Notes: generated by a model not told the origin, from the letters alone. A DNA stretch of 64,000 nucleotides from Paenibacillus xylanilyticus (GCF_009664365.1 NZ_CP044310.1:3235001-3299000), one strand, 5' to 3'; counted from the stretch's first letter, positions 18,399 to 28,122 are shown. Translations and numbers: made by a program.

Positions 18399-19124
18399 AT
18401 GAGTAAGGCACTTATTGTATGGGGCGGCTGGGATGGACATGAACCGGAGCAGGTAGCAGCGATTTTTGAGCGCATTTTGAAGGAAGAACAGTTTGAGGTC
18501 GAGGTTTCGAACACATTGGAAGCCTATGCAGATGCCGACAAACTGCTGGGACTCGATCTGATCGTCCCTCTTTGGACGATGGGACAGATTGAACAGGAAC
18601 TGGTCAACAATGTATCGGCTGCCGTTCAGAGCGGCGTTGGGCTCGCAGGTATTCACGGCGGGATGTGTGATGCGTTCCGGAACAATGTCGATTGGCAGTT
18701 TATGACTGGCGGTCAATGGGTTGCACACCCGGGCAATGATGGCGTGGAGTATACGGTTAACATCAAACGCGGGTCAAGTCCGCTGCTGGACCACATTGAA
18801 GATTTTCAGGTGAAAAGCGAGCAATACTACCTGCACGTTGACCCTGCGGTGGAAGTACTGGCAACAACTCGTTTCCCGGTCGTGGAAGGTCCCCATTCAG
18901 CGAATGGGCCAGTGGATATGCCGGTTGTATGGACGAAGCGTTGGGGTGCTGGCCGTGTGTACTACAACTCGCTTGGTCATCATGCGGATATTGTAGAGAT
19001 GCAGCAAGTCACCGAAATGATGCGCAGCGGCTTCAAATGGGCTGCAGCGGGCAAAGCGGCTGCCAATAATACAACAGGCAAAAAAGCTGAAGTGTACACA
19101 GGCATGGCCGATAACCAAACTTAA
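18399..19124 (+). CDS. ThuA-like protein (trehalose-utilization domain)
   Basis: The 241-residue protein has the class-I-glutamine-amidotransferase-like fold of the ThuA family: ALIVWGGWDGHEP at the N-terminus, LIVPLWTM, GLAGIHGGMCDAF and a C-terminal RVYYNSLGHH. ThuA and its Gfo/Idh partner ThuB in rhizobia act in trehalose and maltose use through 3-keto sugars. The same pairing here, with Gfo/Idh genes on both sides, suggests a related pathway. The exact reaction is not known from sequence. A weak ribosome binding site and a 120-base gap precede it. Confidence 0.85.
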   Translation: MSKALIVWGGWDGHEPEQVAAIFERILKEEQFEVEVSNTLEAYADADKLLGLDLIVPLWTMGQIEQELVNNVSAAVQSGVGLAGIHGGMCDAFRNNVDWQFMTGGQWVAHPGNDGVEYTVNIKRGSSPLLDHIEDFQVKSEQYYLHVDPAVEVLATTRFPVVEGPHSANGPVDMPVVWTKRWGAGRVYYNSLGHHADIVEMQQVTEMMRSGFKWAAAGKAAANNTTGKKAEVYTGMADNQT

Positions 19125-19223
19125 TTTCTGTTACTTTTTGTGATAAACCAAGGAACATACGTAAGTGAGTAAATTTTGACCAGTATTCCACAATTCCGAT
19201 CCGCTTGAAGGGAGCCCACCTGC

Positions 19224-20330
19224 ATGAAAACAATGAAAGTAGGCATTATTGGCTGTGGTAAAATCAGCAGTATTTATATGGAAAACTGTCACCGCTTCGA
19301 AATTCTAGATCTGGTTGCCGTAGCGGATATTGACCGCAAGAGGGCTGAAGAGCAGGCAGCAGCCTATAACGTTCCGAATGTATACACGGTTGATGAGATG
19401 TTGGCCAATCCGGAGATTGAACTGATCATCAATTTAACGATTCCTGCTGTACACGCAGATGTATGTTTACGCTCTCTTGAAGCGGGAAAACATGTCTACG
19501 TCGAAAAACCACTCGCCGTTACACGCGAGGAAGGGCAGGCTGTTCTGGAAACAGCTAAGCGCAAAGGATTGCTGGTCGGCTGCGCGCCTGAAACTTTCTT
19601 CGGATCAGGCATTCAGACCTCACTCAAGCTGGTTGAAGATGGCGTTATCGGCAAACCTGTAGCTGCTACGGCGTTCATGATGAGCCGTGGACATGAACAC
19701 TGGCATCCCGATCCGGAATTCTACTACGCTTCAGGCGGCGGACCGATGTTCGATATGGGTCCTTACTATCTGACAGCATTAGTGCAGCTGCTGGGTCCGA
19801 TCAGCTCCATTGCTGGCATGACAGGAAAAGCAATGGAAGAGCGGACAATCACAAGTGAGAAAAAGAGAGGGCAAACCATCCCTGTTGATATTCCAACGCA
19901 TGTGGCAGGACTATTGCAGTTCGAGCAGGGTGCCATTGGCACGCTGATTACAAGCTTTGATGTTTTTGGGGGAAGCGCACTGCCACCGATTGAGATCTAT
20001 GGCACGCACGGCACGCTGCAGGTGCCCGATCCTAACACATTTGGCGGACCTGTACGTTACCGTTTGCTGGGTGAACACGAGTGGACGGAGGTTCCTCTTC
20101 TTCCGGGCTATCAGGAAAACACACGCGGGATTGGTGTAGCTGATATGGCGTATGCTGCTAACAGCGGCCGCGCTCACCGAGCGAGCGGAGAGCTTGCCTA
20201 CCATGTGCTTGAAGCAATGTGGGCATTCCATGACTCTTCCGATGAGCAGACTTTCTATAAAATGAGAAGCACTTGTCAGCGTCCTGCTGCTCTGCCAGAA
20301 GGTTTGGCTCTGTATAGTCTTGATCAATAA
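19224..20330 (+). CDS. Gfo/Idh/MocA-family oxidoreductase (second copy in operon)
   Basis: This 368-residue dehydrogenase has the Rossmann motif [17 protein letters not shown], the [12 protein letters not shown] motif and a substrate domain with [21 protein letters not shown]. It differs strongly from the upstream Gfo/Idh protein, so the two are not a recent duplication and probably act on different substrates or steps. GAAGGGAGCCC precedes the ATG. It is the last gene of the LacI-controlled operon and is followed by a strong terminator. Confidence 0.9.
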   Translation: MKTMKVGIIGCGKISSIYMENCHRFEILDLVAVADIDRKRAEEQAAAYNVPNVYTVDEMLANPEIELIINLTIPAVHADVCLRSLEAGKHVYVEKPLAVTREEGQAVLETAKRKGLLVGCAPETFFGSGIQTSLKLVEDGVIGKPVAATAFMMSRGHEHWHPDPEFYYASGGGPMFDMGPYYLTALVQLLGPISSIAGMTGKAMEERTITSEKKRGQTIPVDIPTHVAGLLQFEQGAIGTLITSFDVFGGSALPPIEIYGTHGTLQVPDPNTFGGPVRYRLLGEHEWTEVPLLPGYQENTRGIGVADMAYAANSGRAHRASGELAYHVLEAMWAFHDSSDEQTFYKMRSTCQRPAALPEGLALYSLDQ

Positions 20331-20362
20331 TTTTGGATACGCAGCATGAATACAAATCAAAC

Positions 20363-20396
20363 AGCCCTGTCTTCCGTTCAAGGAGGCAGGGCTTTT
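20363..20396. terminator. Bidirectional intrinsic terminator
   Basis: AGCCCTG at 20363-20369 pairs with CAGGGCT at 20387-20393, with further inner pairing of CTTCC with GGAGG, then TTTT. It lies between convergent genes and can serve both. Confidence 0.8.
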
Positions 20397-20435
20397 CGTT
20401 CGTTTAATCTTACAAATTGATCGTACAAACCACAT

Positions 20436-21257
20436 TTAAGGCTCAAATCCCGCCTGACTGATCCAGATCTCATGTTCCGCAAAATGCTTTCTCATCCGTT
20501 CCTCCACGATCTGATAGGCCTCAGGTTGATACCATTCTTCCACGCCTAACTCCTGATAGAGCGACTCCATGCCCAATCTGCGCGTGCGTTTCCCTTGACT
20601 GCCATCGCCCATGAAGTAATCATCGATACAAACACGTTGAACCAGAGGCCGAAGGAGGGAAGGAAAGTTATCGCTGCTCGGAAGCACAGGGGCAATCGCA
20701 ACCTGGGTAGCTATACCTGCATCCCTTAGTTTTTCCAATGCATGTAATCTACCGGGAATAGGTGGTGCAGCCGGACTAAAATGCTTGCGAATATCATCCC
20801 GATCCGTCTCTATCGTCATGCTGACACGCACCCGGTCACCCAATTGCTGGAGCAGGTCCATATCCCGTGTGACGAGAGGACTTCGGGTTTGAACCAGAAG
20901 GAAATCCGGAGGATGCTGTATCATCACTTCGAGCAGGGAACGTGTAATTTGCTCCTTATATTCGACAGGCTGATATGGATCGGTACTGGATGACATAAAG
21001 ATTGTGACTTTACCTTTGGAGATAGCACGTTTCAACTCTTTGGCAAGTACACTGGCAGCTTCCTGCTTCACATCAACCCAGCTTCCCCAATCCTGCTTGC
21101 GAAACAAAGAAACGGGCATTTGCCTGACGTAACAGTAAGAGCATGCAAAAGAACAGCCTGTATAGGGATTTAGCGTGTGGGTATATCCGTTAAGGAAACC
21201 GGTCCCTTTGTTCATCAGGGTCTTTGATGTTTTATATAAATATTGGGTCTTATTCAT
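20436..21257 (-). CDS. SPL-like radical SAM protein
   Basis: This 273-residue protein has the radical SAM cluster motif CSFACSYC near residue 35, followed by conserved blocks KVTIFMSSSTDPYQPVE and RVSMTIETDRDD typical of the spore photoproduct lyase-related (SPL, Rv2578c-like) radical SAM group. Spore photoproduct lyase itself repairs UV-damaged thymine dimers; the substrate of this subgroup is not established. Its ATG overlaps the TGA of the upstream adaA-like gene (21254-21257), which implies translational coupling with a DNA-alkylation-repair regulator. Confidence 0.88.
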   Translation of the reverse strand: MNKTQYLYKTSKTLMNKGTGFLNGYTHTLNPYTGCSFACSYCYVRQMPVSLFRKQDWGSWVDVKQEAASVLAKELKRAISKGKVTIFMSSSTDPYQPVEYKEQITRSLLEVMIQHPPDFLLVQTRSPLVTRDMDLLQQLGDRVRVSMTIETDRDDIRKHFSPAAPPIPGRLHALEKLRDAGIATQVAIAPVLPSSDNFPSLLRPLVQRVCIDDYFMGDGSQGKRTRRLGMESLYQELGVEEWYQPEAYQIVEERMRKHFAEHEIWISQAGFEP

Positions 21258-21838
21258 TGCTGCTGCTCCTGTTCTCGGTAATGAGCAGGTGTCTGCCCTG
21301 TAAGCTTGCGAAACACGGCACTGAAATAGGCCGGATTAGTTATGCCTACTTGGCGACCAATATCTGAAATCGAGAGTGTAGTGTTCGCAAGCAATTTTTT
21401 CGCTTCGGTCATCCGAGTGTCCTGAATATATTGCACCGGAGTTATGCCCGTAACACGCTTGAACACACGATGCAGATGATACGGGCTACCATGGCTAATT
21501 TGAGCAAGAATATCCAGCGTAAGAGATTCTGAATAATGATGGTTAATGTAATTCGTTACAATGGAAGCCCATTCCTGATCAGGAACACGCTGTCCTGTAG
21601 GTTTGCAGCGTTTGCATGGTCTGAAGCCTTGTGCCAGTGCATCTTCAGGGTGATGGAAACCGAGTACATTTTCGTATTTCGGATCTTTGGATTTGCATGA
21701 AGGTCGGCAAAAAATACCTGTCGTCCTGACACCGTAATAAAATTCCCCGTCATACGAAGCATCATTGCTGATAATGGCTGTCCATTGCGTTTCGTCTATT
21801 GAAAAAGAAGGGAGCTCTTGTTTATCCCGAAGCTTCAT
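21254..21838 (-). CDS. adaA: AdaA-type methylphosphotriester methyltransferase and AraC regulator
   Basis: This 194-residue protein joins an Ada metal-binding domain and an AraC helix-turn-helix. The zinc-binding cysteines are visible in GIFCRPSCKSKDP and RPCKRCKP. The first of these is the expected methyl-acceptor that takes a methyl group from DNA phosphotriesters and switches the protein into an activator. Two AraC helices follow (LTLDILAQISHGSPYHLHRVFK and LSISDIGRQVGITNPAYFSAVFR). The frame extends to 21859, but GAGGTG before ATG 21838 marks the start. No alkyltransferase domain is fused, as in Bacillus AdaA. Confidence 0.9.
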   Translation of the reverse strand: MKLRDKQELPSFSIDETQWTAIISNDASYDGEFYYGVRTTGIFCRPSCKSKDPKYENVLGFHHPEDALAQGFRPCKRCKPTGQRVPDQEWASIVTNYINHHYSESLTLDILAQISHGSPYHLHRVFKRVTGITPVQYIQDTRMTEAKKLLANTTLSISDIGRQVGITNPAYFSAVFRKLTGQTPAHYREQEQQQ

Positions 21839-21959
21839 AGGGATCACCTCACGACACATTATACCCTTCTACGAGAGATGTTCAACAGATTCTCGCATGA
21901 ATAAGCAAGATCTCAATGGCAAGCAGGCGACGATCCTTTCCGTTCAAGGGAATGAAATA

Positions 21960-21968
21960 TGCTACAAT
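21960..21968 (+). promoter_or_regulatory. Extended -10 promoter for the Gfo/Idh gene at 22019
   Basis: TGC followed by TACAAT (21963-21968) forms an extended -10 element. No good -35 is needed in this class and none is clear. The predicted start is near 21975. Confidence 0.5.
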
Positions 21969-22018
21969 GAGCAGGATGATGTACATGTGAAATTCATTTA
22001 CGAAAGAGGTAGGTAATA

Positions 22019-22999
22019 ATGGTTCGTTTCGGAGTTGTAGGTACCAACTGGATTACAGAACGGCTTCTTGAAGCTGCAGCACATGTGAAGGGATTTGAAT
22101 TGACAGCTGTCTACTCACGGACAGAGGACAAGGCGAATGTCTTTGCAGATCAACATAACGCCAAGCATCGATTCACTGACCTGGAGGAGATGGCAGCGAG
22201 TGACACGATTGATGCGGTCTACATTGCTACACCCAATACATATCATGCTGATCAGACGGCACTGTTCCTGAGAAACGGCAAGCATGTATTATGCGAGAAG
22301 CCACTTGCAGCCAATGCTGCAGAGGTTTCTCATGTGATTAACACAGCTCGCGATAATAACGTTTTGCTAATGGAAGCGATGAAGTCAACGCTGGCTCCAA
22401 CGTTCAAAATGGTCCAGGCTCATCTGCACAAAATTGGACCTGTACGCAAATATATCGCGGGGTACTGTCAGTATTCTTCCCGTTACGACAAGTACAAAGA
22501 GGGGGTTGTGCTTAATGCATTCAAGCCTGAACTTGCAAACGGCGCTTTAATGGATCTTGGGGTGTACTGTCTGTACCCGCTGATCACTTTGTTTGGAGCA
22601 CCAAATCAGGTTCAAGCGCAAGCCATCATGCTGGATTCAGGCGTGGACGGACAGGGCAGTGTACTTCTAGGCTATGAAGGGATGGAAGCCGTGGTGACTT
22701 ACTCCAAGATCTCCAACTCTCATGTGCCAAGTGAAATTATGGGAGAGCGCGGCAGCATTATCATTGATAAAATCGGTTCCCCCGAACATGCGGAAATACG
22801 ATACAATGACGGTACGGTTGAACCGTTGACAGCTGAGCAGACCTATCCAGCCATGTATTACGAGGTGGAGGAATTCGTTAACCTGGTTCAGCAGGGGAAA
22901 CAGGAATCCGAGCTGAACAGCTATGAACGTTCCTATGAAACCATGCAGGTGATGGATCAGATCCGCAAGCAGATTGGTCTGGTTTTCCCGAACGATTAA
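22019..22999 (+). CDS. Gfo/Idh/MocA-family oxidoreductase
   Basis: This 326-residue NAD(P)-dependent oxidoreductase shows VRFGVVGTNWITERLLEAA, the EKP motif in HVLCEKPLAANAAEV and ALMDLGVYCLYPL in the substrate domain. It belongs to the shorter branch of the family related to Bacillus YulF-type proteins. AGAGGTAGG precedes the ATG. It is followed after 30 bases by a methyltransferase gene. It is divergent from adaA and has no sugar-transport neighbours, so the substrate is open. Confidence 0.9.
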   Translation: MVRFGVVGTNWITERLLEAAAHVKGFELTAVYSRTEDKANVFADQHNAKHRFTDLEEMAASDTIDAVYIATPNTYHADQTALFLRNGKHVLCEKPLAANAAEVSHVINTARDNNVLLMEAMKSTLAPTFKMVQAHLHKIGPVRKYIAGYCQYSSRYDKYKEGVVLNAFKPELANGALMDLGVYCLYPLITLFGAPNQVQAQAIMLDSGVDGQGSVLLGYEGMEAVVTYSKISNSHVPSEIMGERGSIIIDKIGSPEHAEIRYNDGTVEPLTAEQTYPAMYYEVEEFVNLVQQGKQESELNSYERSYETMQVMDQIRKQIGLVFPND

Positions 23000-23029
23000 T
23001 TGAGCAACAGGAAAGTGAGCTGAGACGAG

Positions 23030-23752
23030 ATGAGTAGAGAAGAGCAGCAAGAGAACAAGAGTTTAGGTCTTGAACTGGAGAAGATTATTTTTATTGGACG
23101 AACGTATGAGGAATATATGTCAATGTTCAACCTTACAGCAGAAGATCTCCATGCCAGATCCATTCTGGACTGTCCGGGTGGGGCTTGTTCATTCAGCAGC
23201 CATGCACGTAGGCATGGGGCGGACTCCATGGCAGCAGATATTGCATACGAACACGAAATCGACCAATTGGAACTGAAAGGGCAGCTGGACATTGAACACA
23301 CCATTGAGCAATTGGAACAGGTGCGTGACAGATACAAATGGGACTATTTTGGTTCAATAGATGGCCTGAAGCAAGCAAGAATGAGTGCACTTCGTGATTG
23401 TACGGCAGATATGAGGAGCTATCCCATGCAGTATGTCTATGCAGAGCTTCCCGTGCTGCCTTTCACTGACGACCAATTTGATATGACGTTATCTGCGCAT
23501 TTTATGTTTACGTATGCGGATCGATTGGACTTCACCTTCCATGAGCGAACCATTCTTGAATTGCTGCGCGTAACAAGACAAGAGCTGCGAATTTTTCCTA
23601 CAGTCGACTTGTCCGGGAATCGCTATGAACATATGGACAAGATCATGTCCTTTCTGAAGAACCTTGGATTCAGTGTTACAGAAGTCAGCACGACGTATGA
23701 ATTTCAACATGGAGCCCATACGATGCTCAAAATTACAAAACCCGAATCCTGA
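23030..23752 (+). CDS. Class I SAM-dependent methyltransferase-like protein
   Basis: The 240-residue protein has a methyltransferase motif I variant (SILDCPGGACSFSSHARRHG), an acidic loop region (GADSMAADIAY) and a late FDMTLSAHFMFTYADRL block, consistent with a Rossmann-fold methyltransferase. A helical insertion (residues 80-130) separates the parts. The N-terminus is charged. The substrate is unknown. It lies 30 bases after a Gfo/Idh gene and probably shares its transcript. Confidence 0.7.
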   Translation: MSREEQQENKSLGLELEKIIFIGRTYEEYMSMFNLTAEDLHARSILDCPGGACSFSSHARRHGADSMAADIAYEHEIDQLELKGQLDIEHTIEQLEQVRDRYKWDYFGSIDGLKQARMSALRDCTADMRSYPMQYVYAELPVLPFTDDQFDMTLSAHFMFTYADRLDFTFHERTILELLRVTRQELRIFPTVDLSGNRYEHMDKIMSFLKNLGFSVTEVSTTYEFQHGAHTMLKITKPES

Positions 23753-23816
23753 GTCAAGTGATAAGAGGTCTTTCCGTCCTTGAAACACAGGTTAACTGTT
23801 GCGTTACGGGGTATAT

Positions 23817-23846
23817 TTGTTGTAATACTGCAAACCTCGCTATAAT
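23817..23846 (+). promoter_or_regulatory. SigA-type promoter for the epimerase gene
   Basis: TTGTTG at 23817-23822 and TATAAT at 23841-23846 have an 18-base spacer. The start is predicted about 30 bases before the ATG at 23883. Confidence 0.6.
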
Positions 23847-23882
23847 ATATGAAACACCAGAAGAGGGTAGGAGGTCTATCGG

Positions 23883-24776
23883 ATGAAAAAGGTACTCATT
23901 CTTGGCGGGACACGCTTTTTCGGCAAACGTCTGGTCGATCATTTGCTGTGGGAAGGAAAATCGCAAATTACCGTTGCGACGCGCGGCAAAACGAACGTGG
24001 ACTTCGGGCCAGAGGTGAACCGGATCAAGATGGATCGGGAGGATCCGCAATCTCTAGCTGAAGTGGCACAGATTGACCAGTGGGATGTGGTGTATGATAA
24101 CATCTGTTACTCACCGGATGCGGCGAAGTCGGCGTGTGACGCTTTTGCGGGACGTACCCAAAGATATGTGCTTACATCAACACTCTCCGTGTATGGTGAT
24201 CCCCAACCGGGATTTAAGGAAGAGGACTTCGATCCATACACGTATCCATTGAAATACGGGAATCACGAGGACTTTTCGTATGGAGAGGGCAAGCGGCTGG
24301 CGGAGGCTGTGTTTTTTCAGGAAGCAAGTTTTCCTGTCGTGGCGATGAGAATTCCAATTGTTCTCGGAATAGATGATTATACGAGAAGACTGCATTTTCA
24401 TATTGAACATGTGCAAAAAGGAAAGCCAATTGGCATGCCGAATCCGGACGCGGAAATTGGTTTTATCAATTCTACGGAAGCAGCCAGATTTCTTGCCTGG
24501 TTGGGGCATTCGTCGATTACCGGACCTGTAAACGCCGCTTCAAAAGGATCCATTTCGCTGTCTGCCATGATGGACCTGATTGAGACGGTGACAGGCATGC
24601 AGTCACAAGTATTACGCGAAACCGTTCAGGAGGATATGTCCCCCTTCGGTATCTCGGAATCGTGGACGATGGACACAACCAAGGCAGAGCAGGCCGGATA
24701 TACCTTTGAAGCACTGATGGACTGGTTTCCGGGTCTCGTACGTGAAGTGGCACTGGCGCTGCAGTCCGAAGGTTAA
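23883..24776 (+). CDS. NAD-dependent epimerase/dehydratase family protein
   Basis: This 297-residue extended short-chain dehydrogenase has the nucleotide-binding motif LILGGTRFFGKRLVDHL. The catalytic region YVLTSTLSVYGDPQPG is followed by YGEGKRLAE, which supplies the YxxxK pair. A C-terminal substrate domain follows. The family interconverts or reduces nucleotide sugars and related carbonyls; the substrate is not evident. It has its own promoter and a strong terminator and appears monocistronic. Confidence 0.88.
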   Translation: MKKVLILGGTRFFGKRLVDHLLWEGKSQITVATRGKTNVDFGPEVNRIKMDREDPQSLAEVAQIDQWDVVYDNICYSPDAAKSACDAFAGRTQRYVLTSTLSVYGDPQPGFKEEDFDPYTYPLKYGNHEDFSYGEGKRLAEAVFFQEASFPVVAMRIPIVLGIDDYTRRLHFHIEHVQKGKPIGMPNPDAEIGFINSTEAARFLAWLGHSSITGPVNAASKGSISLSAMMDLIETVTGMQSQVLRETVQEDMSPFGISESWTMDTTKAEQAGYTFEALMDWFPGLVREVALALQSEG

Positions 24777-24802
24777 ATTTTTGGTATATAAGCATGAATG
24801 GT

Positions 24803-24850
24803 AAAACAGGACGCAAGGGAGCGTGCAACTCCTTGGCGTCCTGTTTTTTT
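24803..24850. terminator. Bidirectional intrinsic terminator
   Basis: AAAACAGGACGC at 24803-24814 pairs with GCGTCCTGTTTT from 24836, with an inner GAG/CTC pair, followed by a long T run. It lies between convergent genes. Confidence 0.88.
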
Positions 24851-24882
24851 ATATTAATTTGAGTCCAGTCATACGGATTCTA

Positions 24883-25914
24883 TCATGATTCCAATGGCTT
24901 CGATTGCCCTAGTGGCAGGGAAGCTGAAGCACGGATACGCAGTTCGGATGGAAGAATGACCGTTTGCGGATCAGTTGGTGCGGTGCCTTCAATTCTGTCG
25001 ATTAGCATATGCATGCCTTTGGCTCCAAAATCATAGGCAGGCTGTGCGGCTACCGTGAGGAAAGGATCAAAAGCGGAAGCCAGATCCAGATCATCAAAAC
25101 AGACGACCGAGATGTCCTCCGGTACACGCAGCCCTCTTTTACGCAGCAAACGAATGACCCCAATCGCGAGCATATTATTGGCTGCAAAAATAGCCGTTGG
25201 CTTATCCGGCTGTGTAAGTAACTGTTCCATTCCAGCCTCATCACTGAAATCACGATAACCTGTCCGAAGGACAAGCTTTGGATCAACCTTAACTCCTGCT
25301 TCACGTAACCCTTCAGCATAACCCTCTTCACGTAATCTGGCCGTAGAAACCTCGGAAGAGCCGTTAACGAGCGCAATACGGCGGTGACCCAGTTCCGTCA
25401 GATATCGGATCAGTAGAAGTGCACCTTGCCGGCTGTCCCCCGCGATGACATCGGATGTGATCCCTGGTACCGTGCGATCCAAGATCACAAACGGGATCTT
25501 CCTCTCATGTAACTGCTGCAGATGATCAAGGGAACGGTCGCCCGCAGGGGCAAACAGGACTCCGTCTACACGCGTGGAGAGAATCGTCTCCACGTAGTTC
25601 TTCTCCTTGTTGTAATCTTCATCACTATTCCCGAACAACAGACGATATCCACGAGCGTTAGCTGCATCCTCCGCGCCGCGTGCGAGTGTCGTATAAAATG
25701 GATTGGTGATATCGGTAATCAGCAGAGATAACATCTGTGTTCGCTGAAGTACAAGGCTGCGTGCATTCGAATTGGGGATATACCCGAGTTCATCAATAAC
25801 CTGTTGTACGCGTTCCCTGGTGGCCGTGCTGATTCGACCTGTTTGATTAATCACTTTGGAGACCGTCATGGCAGAAACATTGGCTTTCTTGGCAATATCA
25901 TAAATAGTGATCAA
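24883..25914 (-). CDS. LacI-family regulator of the fucose operon (inferred)
   Basis: The 343-residue protein has a LacI helix-turn-helix (TIYDIAKKANVSAMTVSKVINQTG), a hinge (NSNARSLVLQRT) and an effector domain with FAANNMLAIGVIRLLRKRG and VCFDDLDLASAFDPFLT. It is transcribed away from the L-fucose isomerase gene, with 404 bases between them that contain a LacI-type operator. Control of fucose use, with a fucose intermediate as effector, is inferred from this arrangement. The gene ends at a bidirectional terminator. Confidence 0.92.
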   Translation of the reverse strand: MITIYDIAKKANVSAMTVSKVINQTGRISTATRERVQQVIDELGYIPNSNARSLVLQRTQMLSLLITDITNPFYTTLARGAEDAANARGYRLLFGNSDEDYNKEKNYVETILSTRVDGVLFAPAGDRSLDHLQQLHERKIPFVILDRTVPGITSDVIAGDSRQGALLLIRYLTELGHRRIALVNGSSEVSTARLREEGYAEGLREAGVKVDPKLVLRTGYRDFSDEAGMEQLLTQPDKPTAIFAANNMLAIGVIRLLRKRGLRVPEDISVVCFDDLDLASAFDPFLTVAAQPAYDFGAKGMHMLIDRIEGTAPTDPQTVILPSELRIRASASLPLGQSKPLES

Positions 25915-25996
25915 TAGAATCTAACCTCTCATAACATAGTCTTACCATTCTATAGGATAATGCCGATTGACAGCAATATGGGCGCGTGCTATGTTA

Positions 25997-26012
25997 GGGT
26001 TACCGATAACCC
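25997..26012. promoter_or_regulatory. LacI-type operator
   Basis: GGGTTACCGATAACCC is a 16-base inverted repeat with one mismatched pair and a central CG. It lies 83 bases upstream of the regulator's ATG, so autoregulation as well as control of fucI is possible. Confidence 0.65.
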
Positions 26013-26146
26013 AAAATACAAAACAAACCACTTTTTTCAGTAAACCATTCACAGTAGGCATTCTTTTTTTGCTCTATACATCCGTTCCTGCAGAGAAAGA
26101 GGACTGCATCATGGAGATCCATACATAAAATGGACTTTTGTTCAAT

Positions 26147-26175
26147 TTGAATTTGTAAACGCATTCATTTAATGA
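26147..26175 (+). promoter_or_regulatory. Predicted fucI promoter containing a cre site
   Basis: TTGAAT at 26147-26152 and TAATGA at 26170-26175 are spaced by 17 bases. The spacer holds TGTAAACGCATTCA at 26154-26167, which fits the CcpA consensus WTGNAARCGNWWWCAW at every position. Catabolite repression by CcpA blocking the promoter is inferred. Confidence 0.7.
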
Positions 26176-26318
26176 ATTGCTCTCTTGTCCAGGACTGACG
26201 CACCAATAGGGTATCGGGATTACATCGTCAAGGTCTGACCGCTTTAACTGCATCCTGAAAGACAACGTGAAATCAATTCGTACCTATCCAGAAACCACTT
26301 GAAGGAGGACGTATTAGT

Positions 26319-28109
26319 ATGACACATCAGGATTACCGTTATAAACAGGCTTTTCCCAAGATTGGTATTCGTCCCACCATTGACGGCAGACGCAAGGGAG
26401 TACGTGAATCCCTGGAGGAACAAACGATGCGAATGGCAACATCGGTAGCTGAGCTGCTTACCGCAGAACTTCGTTATCCGGACGGCTCCCCGGTCGAATG
26501 CGTCGTTGCCGAATCCTGTATTGGCGGTGTGGCCGAAGCAGCTGCGGCGGCAGAGCTGTTCAATCGTTCAAATGTTGGAGTCACCATTACGGTTACTCCA
26601 TGCTGGTGTTATGGTACGGAAACGATGGATATGTCTCCATCCATACCTACCGCCATCTGGGGGTTTAACGGTACGGAACGGCCTGGCGCAGTCTATCTGG
26701 CAGCCGTACTGTCTGCACATGCTCAGAAGGGGATTCCGGCCTTCGGGATCTATGGCGAGGATGTTCAGGATGGCGGGGATACGACCATTCCTGATGACGT
26801 CCGGGAGAAATTGCTTCGCTTCAGCCGGGCGGGTCTTGCAGCTGCTACGATGAAAGGGCGGGCATACCTGTCCATTGGCTCGGTATCCATGGGAATTGCC
26901 GGATCCATTGTGAACGATTCCTTTTTCCAGGAATATCTCGGCATGAGGAACGAATATGTGGACATGAGCGAGCTGACCCGGAGGATCGAGGAAGAAATCT
27001 ATGATCCGGAAGAATATAAGTTGGCACTGGCTTGGGTGAAAGAAAATTGCATTGAAGGGCCGGATAACAACCCGACCCATCTGCAAACAGACCGCAAGCG
27101 GAAAGAGTATGAATGGGAAACTGTTGTGAAAATGACTCAGATCGTACGTGATCTGATGGCCGGCAATCCCAGATTGGCAGAACTCGGTTTTACAGAAGAA
27201 TCGATGGGTCATCACGCGATTGTATCCGGCTTCCAGGGTCAGCGGCAGTGGACGGATCATTCGCCTAATGGCGACTTCCTGGAGTCGATCCTGAATTCAT
27301 CCTTTGACTGGAATGGCAAACGCTCCCCTTACCTGGTCGCCACAGAAAATGACAGCCTGAACGGTGTATCCATGCTGTTCGGCTCACTGCTCACTCATAC
27401 AGCCCAGATATTTGCAGATGTACGTACGTATTGGAGTCCGGACTCGGTTGCACGGGTAACAGGGCATCAATTGGAGGGAAAAGCGAAAGACGGAATTCTC
27501 CACTTGATCAATTCGGGCTCCGCGGCACTCGATGGTACTGGGCAGCAATCCAGAGACGGTAACCCTGCTCTTAAGCCTTTCTGGGAAATTACAGATGAAG
27601 AGGTCCAGAACTGCCTGCAATCGACATCGTGGAGACCTGCATCAGTCGAATATTTCAGAGGCGGCGGCTACTCCGCAGACTTCCTGACCAAAGGCGGTAT
27701 GCCTGTCACGATGACACGTCTCAATCTGGTTAAGGGGCTTGGTCCTGTATTGCAGCTCGCTCAGGGTTACACCGTGGATCTGCCTGATGAAGTGCATAAT
27801 ACGCTGGACCAGCGGACGGATCCGACTTGGCCATCAACATGGTTCGCTCCGATTTTAACAGGAACAGGCGCATTTACCTCCGTTTATGAAGTCATGAACC
27901 AATGGGGAGCCAACCACGGCTCGATTTCATACGGTCACATCGGGGCAGATCTCCTAACCCTGGCTTCAATCTTGCGGATTCCAGTGAGTATGCACAATGT
28001 TCCGGATTCCGAGATATTCCGTCCACGGGCATGGGGGTTATTCGGAACAAGTGAACCGGAGAGTGCAGATTACCGTGCCTGCAGCGTGTTTGGACCTTTA
28101 TACCGTTAG
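26319..28109 (+). CDS. fucI: L-fucose isomerase (FucI)
   Basis: This 596-residue ketol isomerase converts L-fucose to L-fuculose with a Mn ion. The N-terminal [21 protein letters not shown] and [14 protein letters not shown] are diagnostic of FucI, and the full length matches the family. GAAGGAGGACG precedes the ATG. It is the first gene of the fucI-kinase-aldolase operon, under a predicted cre-containing promoter. An inverted repeat after its stop may reduce read-through into the kinase gene. Confidence 0.96.
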   Translation: MTHQDYRYKQAFPKIGIRPTIDGRRKGVRESLEEQTMRMATSVAELLTAELRYPDGSPVECVVAESCIGGVAEAAAAAELFNRSNVGVTITVTPCWCYGTETMDMSPSIPTAIWGFNGTERPGAVYLAAVLSAHAQKGIPAFGIYGEDVQDGGDTTIPDDVREKLLRFSRAGLAAATMKGRAYLSIGSVSMGIAGSIVNDSFFQEYLGMRNEYVDMSELTRRIEEEIYDPEEYKLALAWVKENCIEGPDNNPTHLQTDRKRKEYEWETVVKMTQIVRDLMAGNPRLAELGFTEESMGHHAIVSGFQGQRQWTDHSPNGDFLESILNSSFDWNGKRSPYLVATENDSLNGVSMLFGSLLTHTAQIFADVRTYWSPDSVARVTGHQLEGKAKDGILHLINSGSAALDGTGQQSRDGNPALKPFWEITDEEVQNCLQSTSWRPASVEYFRGGGYSADFLTKGGMPVTMTRLNLVKGLGPVLQLAQGYTVDLPDEVHNTLDQRTDPTWPSTWFAPILTGTGAFTSVYEVMNQWGANHGSISYGHIGADLLTLASILRIPVSMHNVPDSEIFRPRAWGLFGTSEPESADYRACSVFGPLYR

Positions 28110-28122
28110 ACTATCCTGTCAG

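Larger units (their letters stand above)
25915..26318. promoter_or_regulatory. Fucose control region
   Basis: This 404-base divergent region has a LacI-type operator at 25997-26012 near the regulator and a promoter with cre site at 26147-26175 near fucI. About 145 bases separate the -10 element from fucI. No attenuator or riboswitch is evident in the leader. Confidence 0.6.

Noticed and set aside
21897..22016. Small open frame (about 39 codons) ending just before the Gfo/Idh gene
   Set aside because: It lies over the predicted extended -10 promoter and has no ribosome binding site, so it is probably non-coding.
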